DNA from: Allobosea sp. UNC402CLCol
Lineage (GTDB): Bacteria > Pseudomonadota > Alphaproteobacteria > Rhizobiales > Beijerinckiaceae
Length of the DNA: 64,000 nucleotides
Direction: 5' to 3'
Assembly: GCF_000745475.1 (NCBI RefSeq)
Contig: NZ_KN050692.1
Coordinates: 62,001-126,000, forward strand
The position numbers were made by a program, and so were the translations under genes. The notes below the pieces were generated by a model. That model was not told the DNA's origin and made no database searches. It saw only the letters and a list, made by a program, of their open reading frames with translations. Of the stretch, positions 19,248-31,856 are shown one piece after another. Within the stretch, counting starts at the first letter, position 1. Each line of letters begins with the position of its first letter.

Positions 19248-20288
19248 ATGCGTGAGTCCGCGCCCATGGCCGCTTCCCGACATGCCAAGCAACGCCCCGC
19301 TGTGAAACGCCTGCGGCGGGTCTCCTCGGACGAACTTGTCATCCGCCGCGTACGGCGCGGCCGCTTCTTCAGCTATCGAGATGCAAACGACAACAGGATC
19401 ACGGATGAAGAGATCCTGGCTCGCATCCGTTCTCTCGCCATTCCCCCCGCTTACGAGGATGTCCGCATCGCGGACGATCCGGCAGCGCATCTTCAGGCGA
19501 TCGGGCGTGACGAGGCGGGGCGCATCCAGCATCGCTATCATCCGGACTGGGAGAAGGTGCGAGAGCGTCGCAAGCTCAAGCGGCTGGCGTGCCTGATCGC
19601 GGCGCTCCCCAAGCTGCGAGCCCGGATCGCCAAGGATTTGCGCTCACGACAGCTTGGCCATGACAAGGCGTTGGCCTGCGCCGCCGCCATCATGGACCGC
19701 TGCCATATCCGTGTGGGCAACGAGGCCTATGCCAAGGCCAATGGAAGCCGCGGCGCGTCGACCTTGCTGAAGCGACATGTCGACCTCACCGGCTCACGAA
19801 TTACGCTGCACTTCCGCGGCAAGAGCAGCAAGGATATCGCCTGCACCGTCGAGGCTCCAGCTCTCGCGCGGGCCATCGGGCGGATATCCGCCCTCCCAGG
19901 CGCGCGCCTGCTGCAATATCTGCGCGAAGACGGCAGCGTCGCGCCGATCAGCGCCGACGAGATCAACGGATATCTCAGGAGGGCTAGCGGGCAGCGGATC
20001 AGCAGCAAGGATCTGAGGATGCTCGCGGCCAATGCGGCTGCTGCCGAGCTGCTCCTCGCCGGTGAAGAGGCCGTCAGCGAGATGGGCCGCAAGCGGCAGA
20101 TCGCCGACATCATGCGCATAATTTCGGAGCGGCTCGTCAACACGCCAGCCGTCGTGCGGAAAAGCTATGTCCACGCCATCGTCATTGACGCCTATGCGAG
20201 CGGCCGCCTGCAGAGCAGCTACGCGAAAGTGCGCGCCTCGGCGCGTTGCTCTCGCATCGAGCGGGCCTTGGGCCAGCTCGCGGCCTGA
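19248..20288 (+). CDS. DNA topoisomerase IB
   Basis: A 346-residue bacterial (poxvirus-like) type IB topoisomerase that relaxes supercoils through a 3'-phosphotyrosyl intermediate. The N-terminal domain has IPPAYEDVRI and GRIQHRYHPDWEKVRE; the catalytic domain has RVGNEAYAKANGSRGASTL, LHFRGKSSKD and the active-site tyrosine in VRKSYVH near residue 303. Start codons at 19248 or 19266 are both possible and neither has a strong ribosome site. No partner gene is adjacent. Such enzymes occur sporadically in alphaproteobacteria, probably as accessory genes. Confidence 0.92.
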   Translation: MRESAPMAASRHAKQRPAVKRLRRVSSDELVIRRVRRGRFFSYRDANDNRITDEEILARIRSLAIPPAYEDVRIADDPAAHLQAIGRDEAGRIQHRYHPDWEKVRERRKLKRLACLIAALPKLRARIAKDLRSRQLGHDKALACAAAIMDRCHIRVGNEAYAKANGSRGASTLLKRHVDLTGSRITLHFRGKSSKDIACTVEAPALARAIGRISALPGARLLQYLREDGSVAPISADEINGYLRRASGQRISSKDLRMLAANAAAAELLLAGEEAVSEMGRKRQIADIMRIISERLVNTPAVVRKSYVHAIVIDAYASGRLQSSYAKVRASARCSRIERALGQLAA

Positions 20289-20505
20289 TGAAGGTACCCT
20301 GACATCTGCGTGCGATATCGCAGCCCGACCTGCGGTTCTCATGTCTCGTTGTGACGCCCACGAACATCACGGACCGGGTGATGCAGAGGCACGAAGGCAG
20401 CGCTCGGCAGTCGGATGCGGTTGACATCTCCCAACGTCATCGGGACACTCTGGTTGTGGTGTCCCCTTCTTACCTTCCCCATGATTCAGGGAGGCCGGTG
20501 TCGCC

Positions 20506-20805
20506 ATGAAACCTACGGTAGATGCCTATACGGTCGCCCTCCCCTGGTACGAGCCGGAGGACTTCGCAGCGCTGTTGAAGCTCGCTCAAGATCGGGACGA
20601 GATGCCGACCGATTATGAGACGTGGCATCGCCAGGCCGTCGCTGTGATGAATGCGTGGCTGGCCCGTGGGCGAGCGCTCGAAATCGTCACCATTCGACCG
20701 CATGAGTTCGTCGCTTGGCTCGAAAGGGAAGGCCTTCCCAACACGGCCGAGACGAGGCGGCGGTATGTCGAGGAACAGGCTCGTCACTGCCACGATGTCG
20801 CCTGA
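20506..20805 (+). CDS. Hypothetical protein, 99 residues
   Basis: A small soluble protein with no recognised domain. It begins MKPTVDAYTVALPWYEPEDF after a good ribosome site (CAGGGAGG, spacing about 10). Acidic and aromatic residues are frequent, and IRPHEFVAWLEREGLPNTAETRRRY resembles a short helical module found in many rhizobial hypothetical proteins. No membrane segment or signal peptide. It ends shortly before a hairpin that separates it from the convergent DUF1236 gene. Confidence 0.7.
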   Translation: MKPTVDAYTVALPWYEPEDFAALLKLAQDRDEMPTDYETWHRQAVAVMNAWLARGRALEIVTIRPHEFVAWLEREGLPNTAETRRRYVEEQARHCHDVA

Positions 20806-20810
20806 AACAA

Positions 20811-20840
20811 TAAAGCCCGGTCTCAAGGATGAGACCGGGC
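20811..20840 (-). terminator. Hairpin between convergent genes
   Basis: GCCCGGTCTC (20815-20824) pairs perfectly with GAGACCGGGC (20831-20840). On the minus strand it is followed by TTTATTGTTT, so it can end the transcript of the DUF1236 gene. There is no T run on the plus side. Confidence 0.7.
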
Positions 20841-20855
20841 CATCGCCATCGCTCG

Positions 20856-21272
20856 CTATTCGATCACTTGGATAATTTTCCGCGTTCTCGGCTCAACGAT
20901 GACGGTACGGTCATTCACGATCGTGTATCGATAGCCTTTGGCGGCCCCATATTCGGGCGGAACTTCCCGATAGGTCACGCCACGCTCGGGCAGAACAGCC
21001 CCGACCCGCACATCCTCGCGGTAGGTGTATGAAGGCACCTCGTGTTCGGTCACGTAGGTCTTGAAGCGGGGCGTGGCGTCGCCCGTGATGCCACCGACCA
21101 CGGCGCCGCCGACTCCACCGACCACGGCACCGACCGGACCGCCAACAACAGCCCCGCCGACCGCACCAGCCGCGGCGCCGGCCGCGGCACCGCCGCGAGC
21201 CCCTTCAGGGTTCTGCGCGAGCGCCGTCAAAGGAGCCAGCGTGACCGCAGCAGCAAGAATGATCTTTCTCAT
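20856..21272 (-). CDS. DUF1236-type secreted protein
   Basis: A 138-residue exported protein. A signal peptide (MRKIILAAAVTLAPLTALAQ) precedes a very Gly/Ala/Val-rich region (about residues 25-68, with GAVVGG repeats) that resembles glycine-zipper modules. The C-terminal part, with YREDVRVGAVLPERGVTYREVP and YRYTIVNDRTVIVEPRTRKII, is the DUF1236 fold, common in rhizobial envelope proteins of unknown role. The start at 21272 begins the signal peptide. A hairpin terminator lies just downstream. Confidence 0.85.
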   Translation of the reverse strand: MRKIILAAAVTLAPLTALAQNPEGARGGAAAGAAAGAVGGAVVGGPVGAVVGGVGGAVVGGITGDATPRFKTYVTEHEVPSYTYREDVRVGAVLPERGVTYREVPPEYGAAKGYRYTIVNDRTVIVEPRTRKIIQVIE

Positions 21273-21783
21273 CGATCGATCTCCTGGTTGCCCCCAGTTG
21301 AGATCGCAAACCTCCCGGATCGCCGGCGGTTCCGCGCGCTGCAAAAATGCCCCGGAAACTGCACATTATGGTCACGTCGCCGCACATTGCGGGGGCCCAG
21401 TGATCCTCAAACCACGCGAATGCGATGCCGGGAGCTATTGCCGGGGTCAGGACCAAATCGTGCGAAAATGGGCTTCCATGGTGCCGGCAGAGCCCTCTTA
21501 AGACACGCAGGACATGAACCGCGTCGATCGTCGGATCGAACGCGATGATGCCGGCGCCATCGACGATGCGCGGGACGCGCTCGCCGGACGCAAACCGGCT
21601 CCGCATGATCCGGTAAGGTGCAACGTGCTTATACATAGCCCCTTAGGAGCCCTTGGTTGACGAGACCAAAGACCCGCATAGCGCACAAGGGGCGGGTTGC
21701 ATTTCCCTCAACAAATTGGCCCGATTTCATCAATCGGACCAACTCGTTACGAGGACAGCTTGCAAGCCTGCAAGTACCGCAGT
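21273..21783. other. Gene-poor stretch with possible ParE-like remnant
   Basis: About 510 bp without a convincing gene. On the minus strand, 21500-21636 encodes YRIMRSRFASGERV and DAVHVLRVLRG, which recall the C-terminus of RelE/ParE toxins (VLRVLHG). The frame then runs on without family features and no antitoxin is next to it. This may be a decayed toxin fragment. The rest holds nothing I can identify. Confidence 0.25.
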
Positions 21784-22335
21784 TTAGAACGGGATATCGT
21801 CGTCGAGATGGCTCGACGAGGAGCGTCCGCCGCCACCGCCGCCGCTCGACATGGCCGGCTGGCGCGAGCCGCCGCCGCTGCCGCCCATCGCGCTGGAGCG
21901 ACCGAAGGAGCCGCCGCCACCGGAGCGCTCTTCCCCATAGCCGCCACCGCTGCCGCCTTCGCTATACTCCTCCGAGCCGCCCTGGCGGCTGTCGAGGATG
22001 GTGAGCTCGCCGCGGAAACGCTGCAGCACGATCTCGGTGGTGTATTTCTCGACGCCGGACTGGTCCTGCCATTTGCGGGTCTGGAGCTGGCCCTCGATGT
22101 AAATCTTCGAGCCCTTCTTCAGGTACTGCTCGGCGATCTTCGCCAGATTCTCGTTGAAGATCACGACCGAGTGCCACTCGGTGCGCTCCTTGCGCTCGCC
22201 GGACTGCTTGTCGCGCCAGGTTTCCGAGGTGGCGATCCGCAGATTGACGACAGGCTCGCCGCTGCCGAGGCGACGCACCTCCGGGTCGCGCCCGAGATTG
22301 CCGACCAGAATGACCTTGTTGACGCTACCAGCCAT
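21784..22335 (-). CDS. ssb: Single-stranded DNA-binding protein
   Basis: A 183-residue SSB. The OB fold spans about residues 1-112 (MAGSVNKVILVGNLGRDPE, then TEWHSVVIFNENLAKIAEQYLKKG). A Gly/Ser-rich linker of about 65 residues follows, and the acidic tip DDDIPF recruits repair and replication partners. The start at 22335 (MAGSVNK) is the standard N-terminus. A GTTC-N7-GTTC LexA-type box lies 128 bp upstream, suggesting SOS control. It is not divergent from uvrA as in many proteobacteria; uvrA is 6.5 kb away. Confidence 0.96.
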   Translation of the reverse strand: MAGSVNKVILVGNLGRDPEVRRLGSGEPVVNLRIATSETWRDKQSGERKERTEWHSVVIFNENLAKIAEQYLKKGSKIYIEGQLQTRKWQDQSGVEKYTTEIVLQRFRGELTILDSRQGGSEEYSEGGSGGGYGEERSGGGGSFGRSSAMGGSGGGSRQPAMSSGGGGGGRSSSSHLDDDIPF

Positions 22336-22462
22336 GACAGGCTCCATTTCCTGCGCACCAAGCGCCCGTCGAGGCCTTCCGGGTCTCGTCGGGAGCTCCA
22401 ATCACATCCGGCCGATCGACCGGAGCCGAACCCTATCGGCCTGTTCACCCAATATCAATGAT

Positions 22463-22477
22463 GTTCCTGTTTTGTTC
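22463..22477 (-). promoter_or_regulatory. LexA (SOS) box upstream of ssb
   Basis: GTTC-CTGTTTT-GTTC is a perfect match to the alphaproteobacterial LexA site GTTC-N7-GTTC. Between the ssb start at 22335 and the end of the permease gene at 22553 it can only serve ssb, which reads it as GAAC-N7-GAAC. Confidence 0.7.
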
Positions 22478-22552
22478 AAGGGGCTCAAGCGAGGTTTTCC
22501 CCGGCTGATTCGCCGCTCCGCCGAAGTTCCCGCAGCGGCCGGCCGGGCTCGG

Positions 22553-23410
22553 TCAGGCAAGCGGACGCCGCGCGCCCAGAACCGCCTGCGCCATCCGGTC
22601 GAGCAGGATGGCGAGCACGACGATCGCCATGCCGCCGACGAAGCCGAGGCCGGGATCGGCGCGCTGCAGGCCGAGAAGGACGATCTCGCCCAGCCCCTTC
22701 GCGCCGATCATCGAGGCGACCACGACCATAGCGAGCGCCATCATGATCGCCTGGTTGAGCCCCTGCAGGATGGTCGGCCGCGCCAATGGCAATTCGACGA
22801 GCCAGAGCGTCTGGCGCGGGCCGAGGCCGAGCGCGCGGGCCGCCTGCACCAGCCCGGCGTCGATGCCGCGCAGGCCGAGCTCGGTCAGCCGGGCGAAGGG
22901 CGGCAGGGCGTAGATCAGCGTCGCGACCAGCGCCGGCGCCCGTCCCAACCCCAGCACCATCGCCACCGGGATCAGGTAGACGAAGCTCGGAATGGTCTGC
23001 ATCAGGTCGTAGAGCGGCGCGAGCGCCCGCCCCAGCCGCGGCAGCCGCGCGGCGGCGATGCCGAGCGGCAGGCCGAGAATGGCGACCAGCAACACGGCGA
23101 CGACGACGAGCGCGAGCGACTGCATCGCCTCGTTCCAGACGCCGAGACCGGCGAGGACCAGCGGCAGAAGCGCCATCGCCAGCGCGAAGCCGATCTTGCG
23201 CCCCGCGAGCCAGGCGCCGACCGCGATGGCCAAGACGAAGACCGGCACCGGGACGTGAAGGAGAGCCGTCTCGACACCGCGCACCGGGGCCGTCAGCAGC
23301 GCGCTGAAACCGTCGAGATCGTCGCCATAGCCGGTGACGACGGCATCGACCGCGCGGTTGACTAGCCTTTGCAGCGCCTTGCCGAATTCCGGCAGCCAGT
23401 CCGGAATCAC
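22553..23410 (-). CDS. Glycine betaine/choline-type ABC transporter permease
   Basis: A 285-residue permease of the ProW/OpuAB class with about six hydrophobic segments. The conserved GLPLGIAAARLPRLGRALAP loop and the EAA motif region (RALGLGPRQTLWLVELPLARP) are typical, and MQTIPSFVYLIP is a family signature. The start is GTG at 23410, overlapping the stop codon of the upstream binding-protein gene (GTGA), so the two are translationally coupled. No ATPase gene (proV-type) is adjacent. Confidence 0.88.
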   Translation of the reverse strand: MIPDWLPEFGKALQRLVNRAVDAVVTGYGDDLDGFSALLTAPVRGVETALLHVPVPVFVLAIAVGAWLAGRKIGFALAMALLPLVLAGLGVWNEAMQSLALVVVAVLLVAILGLPLGIAAARLPRLGRALAPLYDLMQTIPSFVYLIPVAMVLGLGRAPALVATLIYALPPFARLTELGLRGIDAGLVQAARALGLGPRQTLWLVELPLARPTILQGLNQAIMMALAMVVVASMIGAKGLGEIVLLGLQRADPGLGFVGGMAIVVLAILLDRMAQAVLGARRPLA

Positions 23411-24402
23411 AGGCCGGATGCGACCTTGGCGGCGATATCGGCCGGCAGCCACGCCTTCCAGACATCCGCTTTCGTCTTGAGGAAGACGAGCGCCTGCTGC
23501 TCCGGCGTCACGCCCTTCTCGCGCGCCTCGGCCAGCATCTTCGAGGTCAGGTCGCTGGTGGTGGTGTAGTTCTTCAGGAAGCTCGCGAGCTGCGGCGCCT
23601 TCTTCGCCAGATCGATATTGGCGCCGATGACGACCCGGCTCATCGGATAGGCCGTCGCCTGCTTCGGCGCGTCGCTCGTCTTGAGCTCCTCCCAGATCTT
23701 GGGATCGAAGGGCGGCTCCTCGAGCTTGACGAGGTCATAGGCGCCGAGCAGCCAGCTCGGCCCCCAGTAATAGAACACGACCGGCCGCTTGCGCTTCAGC
23801 GAAGCCTCGATCGCGGCGACCAGCGCCTCGCCCGAGCCGCCGCGCGTATTGGTGAAATCCTGCGCCAGCCCGTAGGCCGCGAGCTTCTTGGTGTTGATGC
23901 CCTCGCAGACCCAGCCGGCGACGCAGTTGTAGAAGCGGCCCTTGCCGGGCTCGTCGGGGTCGGCGAAGAGATCCTTGTAGCGCTTGAGATCCTGGACCGA
24001 TTTCAGCTCGGGGGCCTTCGCATCCGGGCCGGAGACCAGATAGCGCGGCACGAACCAGCCCTCGCTCGCATCGGGGAAGGTCGTGCCCAGCGGCTCGACC
24101 TTGCCGGCCGCGGCCTCCTTCACCCAGGCCTCGACCGGGTTCGCCAGCCAGATCTCCATGACGATATCGACATCGCCGCGCCCCATGCCGTTGACCAGCG
24201 GCGCGATGGCGCCCGGCACGCGCTCGACCTTGCAGCCAAAACCCTTCTCGGCGATGGCGCTGGCGACGGCGGTGTGGAAGGCGGCGGAGTCGTAGTCGAG
24301 CCCGGCGATCTTCAGCGGCCGGTCGAGCTCGCAGGCGAGGACGGGAGCGGCCAGGCCGAGGCCGAGCATCAGGGCTGCGCCTCGCAATAGGGCTTTCATC
24401 AT
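23407..24402 (-). CDS. Glycine betaine/proline-betaine-type ABC substrate-binding protein
   Basis: A 331-residue periplasmic protein of the ProX/OpuAC class that binds quaternary ammonium compounds. Signal peptide residues are about 1-23 (LGLAAPVLACE). IAEKGFGCKVERVPGA, MGRGDVDIVMEIWLAN and YYWGPSWLLGAYDLVKL are typical, the latter supplying aromatic box residues. The ATG at 24402 (adjacent ATG at 24399) follows a GGGGGAA ribosome site. A 23-bp palindrome lies 25 bp upstream. The permease follows with a GTGA overlap. Confidence 0.9.
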   Translation of the reverse strand: MMKALLRGAALMLGLGLAAPVLACELDRPLKIAGLDYDSAAFHTAVASAIAEKGFGCKVERVPGAIAPLVNGMGRGDVDIVMEIWLANPVEAWVKEAAAGKVEPLGTTFPDASEGWFVPRYLVSGPDAKAPELKSVQDLKRYKDLFADPDEPGKGRFYNCVAGWVCEGINTKKLAAYGLAQDFTNTRGGSGEALVAAIEASLKRKRPVVFYYWGPSWLLGAYDLVKLEEPPFDPKIWEELKTSDAPKQATAYPMSRVVIGANIDLAKKAPQLASFLKNYTTTSDLTSKMLAEAREKGVTPEQQALVFLKTKADVWKAWLPADIAAKVASGL

Positions 24403-24426
24403 CGCATTCCCCCGCTGGCTGTGACC

Positions 24427-24449
24427 CCGATCGTGCACCTGACGATCGG
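24427..24449. promoter_or_regulatory. Palindromic operator candidate before the betaine-type transporter
   Basis: CCGATCGT-GCACCTG-ACGATCGG is a perfect 8-bp inverted repeat with a 7-bp spacer, 25 bp upstream of the binding-protein start. Its position fits an operator for a dimeric repressor or a leader hairpin. Confidence 0.55.
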
Positions 24450-24554
24450 TCATGTCCACGAAGCGCGGAAGTCCGCCAAAAGTTCCACCACAGGGCGAAC
24501 GGGGACCCGGCTCCGTGCCGTCAGCATCGCGCAGGATGGCGGACGAAGCCAGTT

Positions 24555-24583
24555 CCGGTCCTGTCAGCGTCTGTCAGGACCGG
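24555..24583 (-). terminator. Hairpin downstream of bioY
   Basis: CCGGTCCTG (24555-24563) pairs with CAGGACCGG (24575-24583) around an 11-base loop. It lies beyond the bioY stop codon, next to repeat copy 3. There is no clear T run, so it is a weak terminator candidate. Confidence 0.4.
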
Positions 24584-24589
24584 AGGAGG

Positions 24590-24620
24590 CCGTCATTCCG
24601 GGGCAGGCCCGGAATGACGG
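24590..24620. repeat. Palindromic intergenic repeat, family A copy 3 (short)
   Basis: CCGTCATTCCGGG joined to CCGGAATGACGG by a short loop: only the two end arms of the longer copies remain. It lies downstream of bioY. Confidence 0.8.
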
Positions 24621-24648
24621 CGCAGTTCTTGTTGAACGAAGCGCTCGC

Positions 24649-25215
24649 TCAGCCGCGCGGCGCGAAAGCCTTCAGCGTCGCGGCCGCCAGGGCGGATTTC
24701 AGGATCGCGCCGAGCAGGAAGGGCGTCGCGCCGACCGCGATGGCCTTTTCCATGCCGATGAAGGTCGCGAGCCAGGCTGTGCCCAGCACGAGGCAGAGCG
24801 CGTTGCCGGCGAGCATGGAGAGCGTCGCGAGGCCGATCCGGCGGCCGTTCCAGCCGCGCTGGGCGAGGAAGCCCGTCAAAGCCGCGGCGAAGGGGAAGGC
24901 CAGCAGATAGCCACCGGTCGGGCCGGCGACATAGGCGGCACCGCCGAGCGCGCCCGCGAAGACCGGCAGGCCCGCCACGCCTTCGAGCAGCCAGGCGATC
25001 ACCGTGACGGCGCCGAGGCGCCAGCCATAGAGCGCGCCGATCAGCGTGACGGCGAAGGTCTGCATCGTCATCGGCACCGGCACCATCGGCACCTTGATCT
25101 GCGAGGAGAGCGCCAGCAGCAGCGTGCCGACGAGCACGGCGGCCGTCCGCCAGGCGAGCGAGCGGCTTTCCAGGCGCAGCGGGCTGAACGGGCGAGCGAG
25201 AACGAAATCGGTCAT
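24649..25215 (-). CDS. bioY: Biotin transporter BioY
   Basis: A 188-residue integral membrane S component for biotin uptake, with about six hydrophobic helices. Family signatures are SSQIKVPMVPVPMTMQTFAV near residue 40, the loop LEGVAGLPVFAGALGGAAYVAGPTGGYL seen here in part, and the C-terminal FLLGAILKSALAAA. No bioM or bioN (ECF ATPase and T component) is adjacent, so it either works alone, as some BioY proteins do, or uses partners elsewhere. The ATG at 25215 starts MTDFVLARPF; upstream in-frame codons are not membrane-like. Confidence 0.92.
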   Translation of the reverse strand: MTDFVLARPFSPLRLESRSLAWRTAAVLVGTLLLALSSQIKVPMVPVPMTMQTFAVTLIGALYGWRLGAVTVIAWLLEGVAGLPVFAGALGGAAYVAGPTGGYLLAFPFAAALTGFLAQRGWNGRRIGLATLSMLAGNALCLVLGTAWLATFIGMEKAIAVGATPFLLGAILKSALAAATLKAFAPRG

Positions 25216-25431
25216 GGTTGCTCCGTAAGCATGATCGGCGCCGCGTCGCCGCGACTCCGGTGCCGCCTTGTGAGCGCTTTCCCGCGCCGGATGCAAGGCC
25301 CGACCGCGAAAGCCGTGCGCCCCGCATCATGCGCCGCGGGAGGGCGCGCAATGCCGCGCAGCCGCTTGCGCGCGACGCCGATATGTCGGATTGGCTGCGG
25401 AAGTCCGCTTTTCCCAGCCCGAGGATCTCCG

Positions 25432-26610
25432 ATGACCCTGGCCAATGGCCGGCCGCTGCTCGCTATGCCCGGCCCGACCAATATCCCCGACCGCGTGCTG
25501 CAGGCGATGATGCGCCCGGCCGAGGAACTGAGCTCGGCCAGCATCGTCAGGCTGACGGATTCGGTGCTGGCCGATCTCAAGCGCATCTTCCGCACCGGCG
25601 GCGAGACCTTCGTCTATGCCGCCAACGGCCATGGCGGCTGGGAGGCAGCCTTCACCAATGTGCTGTCGCGCGGCGACAAGGTGCTGGTGCTGGAGAGCGG
25701 GCGCTTCGCGACCGGCTGGGGCGAGATGGCGCGGTTCATGGGCGCCGATGTCGAGATGCTGGCGGGAAGCTGGCGTCGCGCGGTCGATCCCGCCACCGTC
25801 GAGGCCCGGCTGCGCGCCGATACGGCCCACGCGATCAAGGCGGTGATGGTGGTGCAGATCGACACCGCCGCCGGCGTCGTCAACGACATCCCGGCGATCC
25901 GCCGGGCGATCGATGCCGCCGGGCACCCTGCCCTGTTCATGGTCGACGGCGTCGCCTCGGTCGGCTGCATGGAATTCGAGATGGACGCCTGGCGGATCGA
26001 CGTCGCCGTCTCCGCCTCGCAGAAGGGGCTGATGTCCTCGCCCGGCCTGGCCTTCGTCGCGGCCAATGAAAAGGCGCTGGCGGCCCATGCCCGCGCCGAC
26101 ATGCGCAGCGGCTACTGGGACTGGAGCGGCCGCATGAACACGCTGGCCTATATGAAGCATTGCGGCACCGCGCCGGAGCATCTGCTCTTCGGCCAGCGCG
26201 CCGCTCTCGACATGATCTTCGAGGAAGGGCTTGAGGCGATCTGGCGTCGCCATGCCGCGCTGGCGAAGGCGACGCATGCGGCGGTCGAAACCTGGGCGAG
26301 CGGCCAGGCGCTGGGCTTCGGCGTTGCCGAGCCGCAGGAGCGCGCGCCCTCGGTGACGACGATCCTGACGCCCGGCTTCGACGTCGCCGAGATCACCGAT
26401 TTCACCCGCGACATCTGCGGCGTCTCGCTCGGGCTCGGCATCGGCGACTATAGCGGCAAGGCCTTCCGTATCGCCCATATGGGCCATTTCAACGCAGCCA
26501 GCCTGCTGGGCACGCTCGGCGCCGTCGAGATGGCGCTGCAGGTCAAGGACATCCCGCACGGCTCCGGCGGCGTCGCGGCGGCGGTGGCGAGCCTGGCGGA
26601 AGCGGCCTGA
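25432..26610 (+). CDS. Class V aminotransferase, serine-glyoxylate type
   Basis: A 392-residue PLP enzyme of the AGXT/serine-glyoxylate aminotransferase group. The N-terminal MPGPTNIPDRVLQAM, the DGVASVGCMEFEMDAW segment with the PLP-contacting Asp, and the Schiff-base Lys in SASQKGLMSSPG (near residue 198) are visible. C-terminal GLGIGDYSGKAFRIAHMGH is diagnostic. It transfers the amino group of serine or alanine to glyoxylate. A malyl-CoA lyase-like gene lies 30 kb away, but no other serine-cycle genes are present here. Confidence 0.9.
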   Translation: MTLANGRPLLAMPGPTNIPDRVLQAMMRPAEELSSASIVRLTDSVLADLKRIFRTGGETFVYAANGHGGWEAAFTNVLSRGDKVLVLESGRFATGWGEMARFMGADVEMLAGSWRRAVDPATVEARLRADTAHAIKAVMVVQIDTAAGVVNDIPAIRRAIDAAGHPALFMVDGVASVGCMEFEMDAWRIDVAVSASQKGLMSSPGLAFVAANEKALAAHARADMRSGYWDWSGRMNTLAYMKHCGTAPEHLLFGQRAALDMIFEEGLEAIWRRHAALAKATHAAVETWASGQALGFGVAEPQERAPSVTTILTPGFDVAEITDFTRDICGVSLGLGIGDYSGKAFRIAHMGHFNAASLLGTLGAVEMALQVKDIPHGSGGVAAAVASLAEAA

Positions 26611-26652
26611 GGCGACCGACACCCGCCGAACTCTCCCACGCCCTTCCACGGC

Positions 26653-26745
26653 CGTCATGCTCGCCCTCGTGGCGAGCATCCACGTCTTGAACGCGACACT
26701 CGACCAGAGAAGACGTGGATGGTCGGGACAAGCCCGACCATGACG
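26653..26745. repeat. Palindromic intergenic repeat, family A copy 4 (variant)
   Basis: CGTCATGCTCGCC at one end and GGTCGGGACAAGCCCGACC-ATGACG at the other, with an inner inverted pair ATCCACGTCTT / AAGACGTGGAT. It has the same architecture as copies 1-2 with a diverged arm. It lies between the aminotransferase and ABC-F genes. Confidence 0.75.
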
Positions 26746-26850
26746 CGGCAAGCCTTCCATTCATAGGCCTCAGGTTCGAGCCTGGAGCCTGTCCCGAAAT
26801 GACCGGCAAATTCATCCCGGTCGAACAATCACAGCAGCTCGCAGTACCCC

Positions 26851-28473
<1,623 letters not shown>

Positions 28474-28821
28474 GGTGCTGCTGGCCGCGCTTTACCCTCA
28501 GCCCTCATCCTGAGGAGGCCTGAAAGGCCGTCTCGAAGGATGTTCCAGGAGGCGCCTGAGATAACTGGAGCATCCTTCGAGACGCCGCTGACGCGGCTCC
28601 TCAGGATGAGGGCTCACATTTCCGGCCAGGCATTCAGGGATGAGGGCTTGTGAAGGTCGTGGCCGAAGAGCTGCGTTCCTGCCATCCCCTGTCAGCATCG
28701 CTCTTGGCTGCCTCCCGTCCGGGCCGTCCCGCATGCTAAACATTCCCGCTGCCCGGAGGACCGGGCTGGTATGGCGCGACAATTGCCCTATCTCTAGGCC
28801 TTCTCCGAGACGGACGCCCCG
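28474..28821. other. Intergenic region before uvrA
   Basis: About 350 bp. Its first half is the 28501-28613 palindromic repeat. The remainder, nearest uvrA, is GC-rich without an evident promoter consensus or perfect SOS box. No gene was found. Confidence 0.6.
28501..28613. repeat. Palindromic intergenic repeat, family C
   Basis: GCCCTCATCCTGAGGAG at one end and CTCCTCAGGATGAGGGC at the other are exact inverses over 17 bases. Inside, CGTCTCGAAGGATG pairs with CATCCTTCGAGACG. The 113-bp element forms a nested hairpin and differs in sequence from family A. Confidence 0.9.
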
Positions 28822-31794
<2,973 letters not shown>

Positions 31795-31856
31795 GCCGAC
31801 AGAAATTTACATTTACGATATCGGTAAAGATCAAATTTTATCACAGAAAAACATCT

